64,000 bases of DNA from Phycisphaerae bacterium (GTDB lineage Bacteria > Planctomycetota > Phycisphaerae > UBA1845): assembly GCA_029260015.1 (NCBI GenBank), contig JAJDEB010000023.1, positions 357,457 to 421,456 of the forward strand. Reading direction: 5' to 3'. The position numbers were made by a program, and so were the translations under genes. Below the pieces are notes generated by a model, which made no database searches, had not been told where the DNA came from, and saw only the letters and a program-made list of their open reading frames with translations. Shown here piece after piece: positions 48,145 to 57,500 of this stretch (position 1 is its first letter; each line of letters opens with the position of its first letter).

Positions 48145-50238
48145 CTACTTGGCTTCGTTGGCTTTTTCCTTGCGGATGTTGGTCAAAATATCTTCCTGAA
48201 TGTTAGCAGGCACCGGACGATAAGTCAGGAATTCCATGCTGAACGTCGCCTGCCCCTGACTCATCGAGCGCAGGTCGGTCGAATATCCGAACATGCTCGA
48301 CAGCGGAACCTCAGCCGTAATGATGGCCATCTGCGGTTTCACTTCGGTACCGACAATATAACCCCGTCGCGATGAAACATCGCCAGACACACTTCCCTGG
48401 AAGTCGTTGGGCGTTTCGATTTCGACCTTCATGATCGGCTCGAGCAGTACCGGTTTGGCTTTCATGAACGTTTCGCGGAAGGCGTCACGGGCACAGACCT
48501 GAAACGCCATGTCCGATGAGTCTACTGCGTGCGAACTTCCGTCCTGGAGCAGCATCTTCACCTTGACGATCTCAAAGCCAGCCAGCGGGCCTTTGGCTCG
48601 GGCCATCTGGAAGCCCTTGTCCACCGAAGGAATGTATTCGGTAGGAATGCGGCCGCCCGTCACCTTGTTCTCAAACAGGTAATCTTCCGTCTCGGTGTCG
48701 TCCAGCGGAATGAGTTGACCGACGATGTGTGCAAATTGACCGGAACCACCCGTCTGCTTTTTGTGCTTGTAGTTGAAGTCAACAGTCTTGGTCGGCGCTT
48801 CGCGATAACTAACCTTCGGACGGTCCACATCGAGCGTGCAACCATATTCGCGTTTGACGCGCTCGACGTACACTTCCAAGTGAAGCTCACCCATCCCGGA
48901 AATAACCGTATCGCCGCTTTCTTCATCGAACCGCACGTGGAACGTGGGATCTTCTTTGAGAAAACGGTTGAGTGCTTTCGACATCTTGTCTCGATCGGCA
49001 TTCTTCGCGGGACGAATCGCCAGCGAGATCACTGGTTCGGCTGCGTGGATGCTTTCCAACGAAACGTTGACACTACTGTCGCAAAAGGTGTCGCCCGATG
49101 CGCTGTCCACACCCATCACTGCCACAATATCGCCCGTATGGGCTTCTTCCAAATCCTCACGATCATCCGCGTGCATGCGCAAAATGCGTCCAATGCGCTC
49201 AGTCTTTCCTGAGCGAGTGTTGAGGTACTTACTGCCTTTTTTGAGCGAGCCCTGGTACACGCGAGTATAGGTCACCTGTCCGAACTGTTCGTCGACGATC
49301 TTGAAACCCATCGCAATCAGCGGGCCATCTGGGTCAGCCGTCACAGCGATTTCGGCACCTTCGTTTTGATTGTCTGCCGCGTAGGCAACACGATCGAGCG
49401 GGCTTGGCAGGTAACGACTCACGGCATCAAGCAACGGCTGAACGCCCTTGTTGCGATACGCGGTACCCAAAAGCACGGGTACGATTTCGCGCGACAATGT
49501 CGCACGACGAAGCGCATCGTGAATCATCTCCGGAGTCGGTTCCTTATCTTCGAGCATCAACTCCATCAGTTCATCGTCATAAAGACTTAGCGCGTCGAGC
49601 ATACCGCTGCGAGCGCGGTCGGCTTCTTCCTTGTGGTCGGCGGGTATGTCACTGCGAACTACGGTTTCACCGTTGGCGCCATCGAACGTCATCATCTTCA
49701 TGTCGATCAAGTCGATGATCGCTTCAAAGGTGTCGCCAGCACCGACGGGTAGTTGCAGCGGAACGGCTACCAACCCAAGTTTCGACTCGAGTTCAGACAC
49801 GACCTGAGCAGGGTCGGCACCAACGCGGTCCATCTTATTGATGAACGCGATTCGCGGAACACGGTAGCGCTTCATCTGTCGGTCTACAGTGATTGACTGC
49901 GACTGCACACCACCGACCGCACAAAGCACCAGAACCGCACCGTCAAGCACGCGCAGGGATCGTTCAACTTCGATCGTGAAGTCAACGTGGCCGGGAGTGT
50001 CAATAATGTTGACTTGCTTACCGCCCCAATGCACCGTGGTCGCGGCTGACGTAATGGTGATACCGCGCTCCTTCTCGAGTTCCATGTGATCCATGGTGGC
50101 GCCGCCATCCTTACCTTTGACTTCCTGGATGCGGTGAATCTTTCCCGCATAAAAGAGAATCCGTTCGGTGAGGGTGGTTTTCCCTGAGTCGATGTGAGCA
50201 CTGACCCCGATGTTGCGAATGTTGCTTAAACGATCCAT
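48145..50238 (-). CDS. fusA: Elongation factor G
   Basis: A 697-residue translational GTPase that moves mRNA and tRNA through the ribosome. Walker A AHIDSGKTTLTERIL (residues 14-28), switch region KERGITITSAATT, DTPGHVDF, NKMDRVGAD, domain II (PLIAMGFKIVDEQFGQVTYTRVYQGSLKKGSKYLN), domains III-V with GMGELHLEVYVERVKREYGC and the C-terminal MFGYSTDLRSMSQGQATFSMEF. The GKDGGATMDHMELEKERG layout (not RGxTxTD) is the type seen in mitochondrial EF-G1 and some bacterial EF-G paralogues. Preceded by a long, structured upstream region. Confidence 0.95.
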   Translation of the reverse strand: MDRLSNIRNIGVSAHIDSGKTTLTERILFYAGKIHRIQEVKGKDGGATMDHMELEKERGITITSAATTVHWGGKQVNIIDTPGHVDFTIEVERSLRVLDGAVLVLCAVGGVQSQSITVDRQMKRYRVPRIAFINKMDRVGADPAQVVSELESKLGLVAVPLQLPVGAGDTFEAIIDLIDMKMMTFDGANGETVVRSDIPADHKEEADRARSGMLDALSLYDDELMELMLEDKEPTPEMIHDALRRATLSREIVPVLLGTAYRNKGVQPLLDAVSRYLPSPLDRVAYAADNQNEGAEIAVTADPDGPLIAMGFKIVDEQFGQVTYTRVYQGSLKKGSKYLNTRSGKTERIGRILRMHADDREDLEEAHTGDIVAVMGVDSASGDTFCDSSVNVSLESIHAAEPVISLAIRPAKNADRDKMSKALNRFLKEDPTFHVRFDEESGDTVISGMGELHLEVYVERVKREYGCTLDVDRPKVSYREAPTKTVDFNYKHKKQTGGSGQFAHIVGQLIPLDDTETEDYLFENKVTGGRIPTEYIPSVDKGFQMARAKGPLAGFEIVKVKMLLQDGSSHAVDSSDMAFQVCARDAFRETFMKAKPVLLEPIMKVEIETPNDFQGSVSGDVSSRRGYIVGTEVKPQMAIITAEVPLSSMFGYSTDLRSMSQGQATFSMEFLTYRPVPANIQEDILTNIRKEKANEAK

Positions 50239-50396
50239 GACTGCTTCTGCCTGTAGTAACCCAAAACACCTAGTCTACGTTACGCCGTAAACCGCCTAGT
50301 TAGTCTATTGTCGCCAAGGCGACGAAATCCAAGCGATCGTGCCATTTCACAAGCAAACGGCATATCGCCAACTTAAACCTTGTACACGAAGCGGTA

Positions 50397-50434
50397 TGAA
50401 GCTCAGAATCGGCAATCTGCCGACGTCAGCTTCA
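50397..50434. promoter_or_regulatory. Nested inverted repeats upstream of fusA
   Basis: Outer arms TGAAGCT (50397-50403) and AGCTTCA (50428-50434) pair perfectly; inside, TCGGCA-ATC-TGCCGA (50409-50423) forms a second perfect stem. On the minus strand it lies in the fusA leader if the promoter at 50481-50508 is right. Confidence 0.5.
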
Positions 50435-50480
50435 ATGAGTGAGTTTTTGGGAATACACCCCTCCCGCTGGTAGGCGGCGA

Positions 50481-50508
50481 ACTGTATCAAACCACCGTTG
50501 AAAAGCAA
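50481..50508 (-). promoter_or_regulatory. Candidate fusA promoter
   Basis: On the minus strand TTGCTT (50508-50503), 16 bases, TACAGT (50486-50481). It would give a leader of about 235 bases that includes the nested hairpin. Moderate match only. Confidence 0.3.
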
Positions 50509-50681
50509 CATTGCGGGGCACTATTTTTTGATTTGACAATAACTTAACGACGATGGACGGACATGAATCGGAGGGGTCAAAACGCATCCTGAAAACGTCT
50601 GAAAGGGAAAAATCCCGGATTCACCGTCGGCATCAGATAAATGCATTCTTATCGGTAATCTGGGGATTATCGGACAACGTC

Positions 50682-50756
50682 AGCGGATCGCCAATTCCCG
50701 AGCACTAGCGGATCGCCAATTCCCAAGCGCTAGCGGATCGCCAGTTCACAATCGCT
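50682..50756. repeat. Three tandem 25-base units, one overlapping the gene end
   Basis: Units 50682-50706, 50707-50731 and 50732-50756 share AGCGGATCGCCAATTC (the third has one change in this core, G for A). The third unit is the 3' end of the lipoprotein gene on the minus strand, including its Glu-Leu-Ala-Ile-Arg and stop codon. So the gene end has been copied twice behind the stop, and each copy carries a spare reading of the same five residues and stop. Confidence 0.8.
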
Positions 50757-51248
50757 TGTGAGGTGCTCGCCCAACGGAGAATTGTAGGTCAGCGCCAAAA
50801 CATATCTTGCCCCCTCAGGACGGGCTCCGGCTGGAAATTCCAGAGGCACTTCGTACATCCCGGTGATGACATTCCAATAGCGTTCCTGATCTTCTGAAGT
50901 CAGCAGATCAATATGCCACGGCTCGCAGATACGCCGACCTTTGTCGAAACCAGAGGCGGCTTCATGTGCGAAAAGCTCAACCCGGACCGATCCGGCAATT
51001 TTGACTGGATCGCCATAGGCATCTAAGGGTTGAAAAATCAGTTCGATGCCATCGGGCAGGTCGTCGTCATCAAAGCTGCGAAACCCGGTAAACGCCTCGA
51101 CAATCCTGAACTGCTGTGGCATAAGTAGTTCAACCATGCTGCGTGTGTCGTCGTCCTCCAGATCGACGCGGCGAGACGTGCAGGCGGCATCTGCGATGCA
51201 AAGCAATATCGCGACGATTAAACACAAACTGTGACGGAGCAATCGCAT
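50730..51248 (-). CDS. Putative lipoprotein
   Basis: A 172-residue protein with leader MRLLRHSLCLIVAILLCIADAAC, lipobox ADAAC. The mature part is predicted alpha/beta with VELLMPQQFRIVEAFTGFRSF, GIELIFQPLDAYGDPVKIAGSVRVELFAHE and a late beta section MYEVPLEFPAGARPEGARYVLALTYNSPLGEHLTSDCELAIR. I recall similar planctomycete lipoproteins with two Ig-like halves. ATG 51248 chosen for the leader; the open frame extends upstream to 51332. Its 3' end is tandemly duplicated behind the stop. Divergent from the lipoprotein at 51304. Confidence 0.65.
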   Translation of the reverse strand: MRLLRHSLCLIVAILLCIADAACTSRRVDLEDDDTRSMVELLMPQQFRIVEAFTGFRSFDDDDLPDGIELIFQPLDAYGDPVKIAGSVRVELFAHEAASGFDKGRRICEPWHIDLLTSEDQERYWNVITGMYEVPLEFPAGARPEGARYVLALTYNSPLGEHLTSDCELAIR

Positions 51249-51303
51249 CAATCTGGCACCTTTAAGCAGCAAGAATTGGCCGAAGCTTTCCTGGGTACGC
51301 GAA

Positions 51304-52494
51304 GTGTATCTTGCGTTCTGCGCTCGTGTCAACCGTCGATTCGATCGCGCCTGCTCGGTTCGCAGCGCGAATACCCTGTGCCTGTTGGAAATGATCGCAC
51401 TTCTGTCCGTTGCCGGGTGCCAATCCTCATCACGATCCTCCGCGTTCGATGATGGCCAAATCCACGTTGGTGTTCACTATTCGGCGCGGGTTGCTCGACT
51501 ATGCTCACCAGAGCGCAACCTTGACCTCGTCAAACGCGATTTTGCAAACATCAAGAAAATGAAGATTGACGTGGTTCTAATCGAAGACATCAACACCGAC
51601 GATCTTGATGGTGTTCTCGAATATGCAGCGGAGAATGAATTGAAACTCATCGTACCGGATCGGGAAGCCATCAATCGGGTGCGCGGTTTGGCGTTGGCAT
51701 CCCAACAGTCGGTCCGCCTTCCCAAGTCACCGTCGATCGTCGGGTACTTTCTGGGCCATGTCGTTGACCACCCGTCTTATGTGCATGCGCAAAAAGAAGC
51801 CAATCGAATTCGCACATCGCATTCAAATGCGAAGACGTTTGTGCGCATGGATTCATCGATGATTTCGACGCAGCGGGTCAAGGCGTTTGATCATGTGATC
51901 GCCCATTCGCCACATGGATCGCAAGATGACCCACCCTCGCAAGCGGCGGGCGCTTTTCAGACGATTCGATTTGGCGGAAACGGTGCCAACGATGACTCCA
52001 CAATTCGTGCGTGGCTGCTCGCGTACCATCGCGGACTTGCCAAGGGCCAGGCGGCTGGCCTGATGATCGAAGGCTTTCGATCTCTTCCTGGTGATGGAGT
52101 CGGTTTCGTAAGCCGGAACGCACCTCTGTCGCCAGAGCGCATCACCATGGTGCAGCGCATCGCGAATCGGGCGAAGCGATGGCAAAAAGTACTGACCGGT
52201 TTAAAACCCGTTAATCTTGTGCCATTGGAAGAATCGCTCAAGTCGGTTGAAGTGGCGATGCTGGCCAACGGACCGCGCCGATGTGTGCTGATCACCAATC
52301 CTTCGACGAGCGATTTTGCTCGGGGGGACGTTTCACTGCCCGTCGAACTGAACGCGGCGCCAGTCGTACGAGCGGTGGTGGTGCCCGCCGAATCGGAAAC
52401 CGTTTTGGGTGATGTGATACGGGCTCGAAGCGATCGACTCGTCATTCCCGTCAAACTTGCGCCGGGCGATGCGGCGCTGTACGAACTGTTCTGA
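51304..52494 (+). CDS. Putative lipoprotein with TIM-barrel-like start
   Basis: A frame of 396 residues from GTG 51304. The leader CLLEMIALLSVAGCQ ends in a lipobox (SVAGC). The body starts VKRDFANIKKMKIDVVLIEDINTDDLDGVLEYAAENELKLIVPD, the pattern of the first two strands and helices of a glycoside-hydrolase-like TIM barrel, then SIVGYFLGHVVDHPSY and AWLLAYHRGLAKGQAAGLMIEGF. The C-terminal part is beta-rich (CVLITNPSTSDFARGDVSLPV), as in barrel enzymes with a small beta domain. Catalytic acids are not identifiable with certainty. The exact start is open because the leader lacks a Lys or Arg if it begins at ATG 51391. Confidence 0.6.
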   Translation: MYLAFCARVNRRFDRACSVRSANTLCLLEMIALLSVAGCQSSSRSSAFDDGQIHVGVHYSARVARLCSPERNLDLVKRDFANIKKMKIDVVLIEDINTDDLDGVLEYAAENELKLIVPDREAINRVRGLALASQQSVRLPKSPSIVGYFLGHVVDHPSYVHAQKEANRIRTSHSNAKTFVRMDSSMISTQRVKAFDHVIAHSPHGSQDDPPSQAAGAFQTIRFGGNGANDDSTIRAWLLAYHRGLAKGQAAGLMIEGFRSLPGDGVGFVSRNAPLSPERITMVQRIANRAKRWQKVLTGLKPVNLVPLEESLKSVEVAMLANGPRRCVLITNPSTSDFARGDVSLPVELNAAPVVRAVVVPAESETVLGDVIRARSDRLVIPVKLAPGDAALYELF

Positions 52495-52652
52495 CTCGTC
52501 TTGGCACATGAAGGGCGTATTATCGGACGGCGCATCCGGGATGCGTGGCATCGCAAATTGACCAATGGATCGGAATCGAATAGTCGATTCTATTCAGAAC
52601 AGCTTTGACATTAGGCAAAACACAAAACAATTGTTTCAAAGGAAAGCAGCGA

Positions 52653-53597
52653 ATGGCCAGATCGAACATTCTCATCACCGGCGGTTCGGGTTTCATTGGT
52701 TCGCACTTAGCCACCCGCTTTGTCGAACTGGGCCATAGTGTCCGGGTCTTCGACAACTTCTCGACCGGCAAGCGCGAAAACCTCGCCCACCTTGAGGGCA
52801 AGGTAGAAGTATTCGAAGGCGATCTGATTCATCTCGAAGAATGTGAGCGGGCCTGCCACGGTATCGATTTTGTGTTTCATGTTGCCGCGCTTCCCAGCGT
52901 TCCCGTTTCCGTCGAAAGACCGCTCGACACGCATCACAGCAACATCACCGGCACCATCAACCTGTTGATGGCCGCCCTAAGCAACAAGTGCAGGCGCGTG
53001 ATCTATTCGGGCAGCAGTTCCTGCTATGGCGAAATTGAAGTATCGCCCAAGCATGAAGGACTATGCCCCGAACCGATCAGCCCCTATGCCGTCCAGAAGC
53101 TCGCCAGCGAATACTACATGAGCGTCTTTTATCACTGCTACGGTCTGGAGACGTTGACCACGCGATACTTCAACGTGTTCGGTCCTCGGCAGGATCCCAA
53201 GAGTCAATACGCCGCCGTGGTACCCGCATTCGTAACTTCAATCCTGAACGACGAGCAGCCGATCATTTACGGCGATGGCAAGCAGAGTCGCGACTTCACC
53301 TACATTGAAAATATTCTCCACGCATACATGCTCGCGATCGATGTCGAGAAGACTTCCGGCCAAACCATTAACGTGGCGTGTGGAAACAGCATCGATCTGC
53401 TGGGCATCGTTGACAAGATCAACAAGTGCCTTGGCAAAAACATTCAACCGAAGTTTGACGCACCAAGGGCTGGCGACGTTCGACACTCGACGGCTGACAT
53501 CTCTGCGGCAAAAAAAGTTCTGGGATATGAACCGGTGGTATCGTTCGAAGAAGGCCTCAAACACACGATCGATTTCTTCGCGGGGCAGATGAAATAA
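52653..53597 (+). CDS. NAD-dependent nucleotide-sugar epimerase (WbpP-like)
   Basis: A 314-residue extended SDR. NAD site ITGGSGFIGSHLATRFVELGHSVRVFDNFSTG, DNFSTGKRENL, VFHVAALPSVPVSVERPLDTHHSNITGTINLL, the catalytic Ser in YSGSSSCYG, and YAVQKLASE (Tyr-x3-Lys). The NVFGPRQDPKSQYAAVVPAF, YGDGKQSRDFTYIENI blocks match UDP-N-acetylglucosamine/glucose 4-epimerases of the WbpP type, which supply sugars for surface polysaccharides. ATG 52653 has a GGAAAG site ahead. The convergent glycosyltransferase-like gene next to it suits a glycan context. Confidence 0.9.
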   Translation: MARSNILITGGSGFIGSHLATRFVELGHSVRVFDNFSTGKRENLAHLEGKVEVFEGDLIHLEECERACHGIDFVFHVAALPSVPVSVERPLDTHHSNITGTINLLMAALSNKCRRVIYSGSSSCYGEIEVSPKHEGLCPEPISPYAVQKLASEYYMSVFYHCYGLETLTTRYFNVFGPRQDPKSQYAAVVPAFVTSILNDEQPIIYGDGKQSRDFTYIENILHAYMLAIDVEKTSGQTINVACGNSIDLLGIVDKINKCLGKNIQPKFDAPRAGDVRHSTADISAAKKVLGYEPVVSFEEGLKHTIDFFAGQMK

Positions 53598-53611
53598 GTA
53601 CCGCCCGCAAA

Positions 53612-55447
53612 CTAGGGGCAAACCCATTCCGCAACATCAGCAAGGCGATCAACCGTTTTTTGGTGATCGAGCAAATCGGCTTGAAGCGTTTTGACGAGTT
53701 GTTCGCGTTCATTGTTTTGCGCGTTGAATCTGCGAATCAAACCTTGCAACTCGGTATGAGTGCCAAATGATGGCACTTTGGAAAGAACCTTCCTTACGGC
53801 AGGATAACCAACCAGGAAATCTTCGTGGTCGTCACGCATCAACGGCAGGCATCCCGCAGCGATCGCCTCCAGGCTATGCCCGATGGCAGCAGCGTCGATG
53901 TAAGCAAACACAGCACAATTCGCTTGCTGTAATCGTTTCGCCCGCCCGATTTCCGCCGGGATATCCCCACGCGAAAATGACCCAACCGATTCGTACGAAT
54001 GCCATTGGCGACCATACAGATCAACGGATACTCCGGATGCGCCCATCGCTTCAACTGCCGCCCGCGTCACAATCGTCTTGGGAATTCGAGCGGCTACCAT
54101 ACTGAGAAATTGCTTTCGCAGATCGTCATCGTTGAGCTTGATCCCCGTCGAGCGTTCCGCCTTCTTGAGCAAATCGGGAATGTTCATGGATTTCTTGCGA
54201 TCGGCGGCTTGGGCGACCAGCCGCTGCATTTCATTCCACAGTTTCTCGTGGCTTTCCAATCCGATTTGCACTGCTTTCGGACTTAGGTTTTCGGCATCTG
54301 CGATCACCACAACTGACTCGCCGCGCGCTTTCGATTCGGCGGGATTGCAAAACAGAATGTGATCTACGCCTTTTTCGATCAGTCGAATGCGTTCAGCCCG
54401 TCCGCCCTGCGCAATCAACTGTTTCTGCACTTCGCCCGATGCCGCAACCAGATAAGACAGTTCACCAATACCATCAAACGCAACGGGCGGGATTCTCGAA
54501 TCATCAAGAAACCAACTCACCACCGGAACATTGCCCGGCAAATATTCGGAAAGACGGCTTGGCGGTCCATTGATTATTAAGACAAAATCCACAGGAGCGC
54601 TTGCAACAGCATGTAGTCTTGAAACCAAGGAGCAGCTTTGCGGATGGTCCGGCACACTTATCGAAACGGTCCAGCCCAAAACGTCAGCCGCCCGTTTGAC
54701 TCGACGGGCGTGATCAATCGCACCGCCCACCGCATCTACTGAAACAACCGCCACATGCAGTTTGCCTGCAGGCGTTCGCTCTCTTGCTCTGATGCTTTCC
54801 TTTAGTGCGTCGGCAAGTTTTTGATGACAGTTAGCCGCAAGATGGCAGGCGCGGTGTATCGCATCAGTCCGTGATTTGAATCGCGCCGTGTCAAATTCTG
54901 GAAGCGTTATGAGCTGCGACGGAAAATCATATCCCGGATGCTCGTTGATAAATTCTGGTAGCGTTTTTTCGACGTTGCCATCGAGCAGAATCAATCGACC
55001 ATCCGCGATCTGCTTTGAAAGATCGATCACGCAAAGCGCAGCCGCCAGCCGTTCGGTGCTTTCCTCGCAGACAAAAACCGCGCAATGACGCTGCACCCGC
55101 TTTAGCAAACGCATGCATTCGTAGCCCGTACCGATGGACGGAATGGCCACATTCACGCCTTGATCGACGAAGTTGGCCAACACTGCCGGCGCACTGACCG
55201 ACGGCATTGAAGACCCGCCCATCCAACCGATCTGTTCTTCACTGTTCGACAGAATGACGACGGGTGAACCGTCGCGCCCGGTAGCGCACTGAAACGAATC
55301 CGACAATTCAACAACCGTCAACCGATCAGCCAATCGCGCTTGCCGCTGGCGAAGTGCAGAAATGTTTTGTTTGAAAACGGGTGATGACTGCGAAATGCGT
55401 TCGAGTTGCAACATGCAGATACGTTCTTGAGTGCCAGGGTTGGCCAT
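53612..55447 (-). CDS. Large glycosyltransferase-like protein (CgeB/DUF3880 type C-terminus)
   Basis: A 611-residue cytoplasmic protein. The first half has a Rossmann-like section (VVILSNSEEQIGWMGG, NVAIPSIGTGYECMRLLKRV, CAVFVCEES) that looks like a modified sugar- or cofactor-binding domain. The second half starts KLHVAVVSVDAVGGAIDHARRVKRAADVLGW and continues PVDFVLIINGPPSRLSEYLPGNVPVVSWFLDDSRIPP and VVIADAENLSP, then VDLYGRQWHSY and AFAYIDAAAIGHSLEAIAAGCLPLMRDD, the ordering of glycosyltransferase family GT-B proteins such as CgeB. The donor-site Glu in the family GHSxxxxEAxAxG block is present. Convergent with the epimerase, 14 bases apart. Confidence 0.65.
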   Translation of the reverse strand: MANPGTQERICMLQLERISQSSPVFKQNISALRQRQARLADRLTVVELSDSFQCATGRDGSPVVILSNSEEQIGWMGGSSMPSVSAPAVLANFVDQGVNVAIPSIGTGYECMRLLKRVQRHCAVFVCEESTERLAAALCVIDLSKQIADGRLILLDGNVEKTLPEFINEHPGYDFPSQLITLPEFDTARFKSRTDAIHRACHLAANCHQKLADALKESIRARERTPAGKLHVAVVSVDAVGGAIDHARRVKRAADVLGWTVSISVPDHPQSCSLVSRLHAVASAPVDFVLIINGPPSRLSEYLPGNVPVVSWFLDDSRIPPVAFDGIGELSYLVAASGEVQKQLIAQGGRAERIRLIEKGVDHILFCNPAESKARGESVVVIADAENLSPKAVQIGLESHEKLWNEMQRLVAQAADRKKSMNIPDLLKKAERSTGIKLNDDDLRKQFLSMVAARIPKTIVTRAAVEAMGASGVSVDLYGRQWHSYESVGSFSRGDIPAEIGRAKRLQQANCAVFAYIDAAAIGHSLEAIAAGCLPLMRDDHEDFLVGYPAVRKVLSKVPSFGTHTELQGLIRRFNAQNNEREQLVKTLQADLLDHQKTVDRLADVAEWVCP

Positions 55448-55479
55448 CTCGACAATGGCTATTCAATTACCGAACAGGT

Positions 55480-55683
55480 TTATTGAGAGGTCGTGCTGAC
55501 GCGCATGTACGCCATGGCCACAAGGAACACGATCCATCCGGAATAGACAACGATGCTTGCGATCAGCGGCCAACGCGACATCGCCGGAGCGTCGCCTGCC
55601 GGTGTATCGGGGTTGTCCCAATCAATGCGCGGTGCCTGTTCTACGGACTCTGACGCTTCAACTTGCGCTTGCTCTTGATCCAT
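55480..55683 (-). CDS. Small single-pass membrane protein
   Basis: A 67-residue protein: an acidic N-terminal half (MDQEQAQVEASESVEQAPRIDWDNPDTPAGDAP), then a membrane segment (PLIASIVVYSGWIVFLVAMAY) and a short MRVSTTSQ tail. The soluble half is low in order. It lies 32 bases before the glycosyltransferase-like gene and 80 bases after DUF1573 on the same strand, so all three are probably one transcript. No family recognised. Confidence 0.6.
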   Translation of the reverse strand: MDQEQAQVEASESVEQAPRIDWDNPDTPAGDAPAMSRWPLIASIVVYSGWIVFLVAMAYMRVSTTSQ

Positions 55684-55764
55684 TGTTGCGATGGGTCCTC
55701 TCGTTCGTGTAGCTGGCAGCTTGACTCAACATGGGTGCTTAACGGTCAGGTCCATCGAATCGCA

Positions 55765-57120
55765 CTAACCCTTCAAGCGATATTCGACCGGAACCACGAC
55801 GTTCTCGCTACCGGTTACATTGGTTTCCAACTTCAAAACCGAAGTCACGTTCTCGGGCGGTGCCTTGTCACCACTCCATCGCAATTCGACAAACCGAACT
55901 CTTGGGTGGTCGGGCGACGGTTCCAAGACCATGACCTCGAAACCGGGATTGTCACATGAAGCGCTTCGGATTTCCAGTTTTGAAACGATATCCGATTGCA
56001 GCCGAATGCGCCTTGCCTGATTCATCGTCGCCGCATCAAAGACTGCGGCTTGGGGTTGCACGCGGCACCTCGGCAAAACGTCTACAAATACAGGGATTTC
56101 CACGATGGGCATGTCTGGATGATCCGTTCGTACGTGAACCGTCGTCGCCAATGGCCCGTCGGGTGCACTATCGTTGAGCTTCAGCGTGATGTCGATGTCG
56201 CCTGGTTTTTGACCGGTCGCTTGCGAGGCATCGAGGTATTTGCCGCCATCGATCGATAGGACTTCAAATGCCTTCTCGGCCGTGGGTCGCAAGGTAACCG
56301 GTGCGAATATCCTTCCCCTGGACGTGCGGTGGGTGGATTCGATCAAGGTTGGCCGGACTTCGATCGGACCGACCAACGATCCCTTCGACCCTACCCGTAT
56401 GGATTGCGACTTCCCGCTGACGGTTCCCTTGAATTCCAATTCGGTGTCAACCGCGCCGAGTTCCACCGCTTCTGCTACGGAAAACGTTACGCCGATTCCC
56501 TCGACGCCATCGTCATTGACGATCGACTCCATCGCGTACTCAAGTATGTTTCCGGGAACTTCAATTTCCAAACTCTCAAGTTTTGATCCTTCAACCGTTG
56601 GAAAGACCGAGTATGAACCGAGAGTGTCACCTGGCCGCACATCGACGAGGGGGATAAACGGGGCTGGAAGAACCTGAAAACTGGCGAGTACATTGGACCT
56701 GACGATCAATTCGGTGATCGGGAATTCCGGATCATTGGTGAAAACGGTGACCAGTTTGCGCTGCTGGCCCTGCCGATCGTCGGTGCTGAAGAACACGGTG
56801 ATTTCCTGCTGTTCATTGGGCGGTACGATGCGCTGCGATTCTTCAAGTTGTAGGACTGTACATCCACACGTTGACGCCAAGTTTTCAATCACCAAATCTT
56901 CGTCACCGCGATTCTCAATAAACACTCTGCCAGCGATGCGCTCGTGTTGATGCACGTCGCCCAAGTCAATGACTTTGTTTTCAAAGTAAGCTTGCGGTCC
57001 CGTTTGGATGCTGCGCACTTCGTCGTGGGAATGTTTGAAACCTTGCCCAAACGTTGGCAATGCGGAAATCCCGACAATCGCTGCCTTCAACACGCAGATT
57101 TGAGAATACGAAAGATTCAT
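55765..57120 (-). CDS. DUF1573 domain-containing exported protein
   Basis: A 451-residue exported protein. The signal segment (CVLKAAIVGISALPTFG) is followed by a DUF1573 domain: YFENKVIDLGDVHQHERIAGRVFIENRGDEDLVIENLASTCGCTV, with the conserved STCGCT. These are Ig-like domains common in planctomycetes and Bacteroidetes, with the Cys pair near the end of the domain. At least three more Ig-like repeats follow (ITELIVRSNVLASF, FAPVTLRPTAEKAFEVLSI, TTVHVRTDHPDMPIVEIPVFV). ATG 57120 chosen; ATG 57144 adds eight residues. Probably a periplasmic or outer-membrane structural protein. Confidence 0.85.
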   Translation of the reverse strand: MNLSYSQICVLKAAIVGISALPTFGQGFKHSHDEVRSIQTGPQAYFENKVIDLGDVHQHERIAGRVFIENRGDEDLVIENLASTCGCTVLQLEESQRIVPPNEQQEITVFFSTDDRQGQQRKLVTVFTNDPEFPITELIVRSNVLASFQVLPAPFIPLVDVRPGDTLGSYSVFPTVEGSKLESLEIEVPGNILEYAMESIVNDDGVEGIGVTFSVAEAVELGAVDTELEFKGTVSGKSQSIRVGSKGSLVGPIEVRPTLIESTHRTSRGRIFAPVTLRPTAEKAFEVLSIDGGKYLDASQATGQKPGDIDITLKLNDSAPDGPLATTVHVRTDHPDMPIVEIPVFVDVLPRCRVQPQAAVFDAATMNQARRIRLQSDIVSKLEIRSASCDNPGFEVMVLEPSPDHPRVRFVELRWSGDKAPPENVTSVLKLETNVTGSENVVVPVEYRLKG

Positions 57121-57500
57121 TTGATCACCGTTTAGTGCTACCACTACTTGACCGAATACCTGTCACCATTGGATGAAGGATTCTATCGCAGTTTCGATTC
57201 AAGCGAAGTTGCGTTGATTCATCCACACCCATCGATCAAGTCTCAATGCCCGACTGCATTCGAGAAGCGCGAAGCCCGGCGTCTATCCGCACATGACGGT
57301 CACTGCCTGAATCCTAAAGATCGGCCACGATCAACACGCCATAACATTTTATACATAAGCCAGTTACAAACACAGAACGTTTCTCGCCGATCCTATCGTC
57401 GGCAACATTGCAAGCCGATATCCAAGGTGGCTAGGCGCAGATAGAAATTTCTGACCGCCTTCATGCTTCTTTTGGATTCGATTACCCGGGTGTAACCAAC
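57121..57500. other. Divergent intergenic region, 380 bases
   Basis: Between DUF1573 and the GGDEF gene. No gene recognised. The GGDEF frame starts with TTG and no good promoter or ribosome site was noted. Confidence 0.4.

Larger units (their letters stand above)
50239..50729. other. Intergenic region upstream of fusA, 491 bases
   Basis: No gene. It holds a promoter candidate for fusA (50481-50508), a nested hairpin (50397-50434), and the outer two copies of a 25-base tandem repeat (50682-50756). Confidence 0.4.

Noticed and set aside
48529-49212. 227-codon frame antisense to fusA
   Set aside because: Shadow of EF-G.
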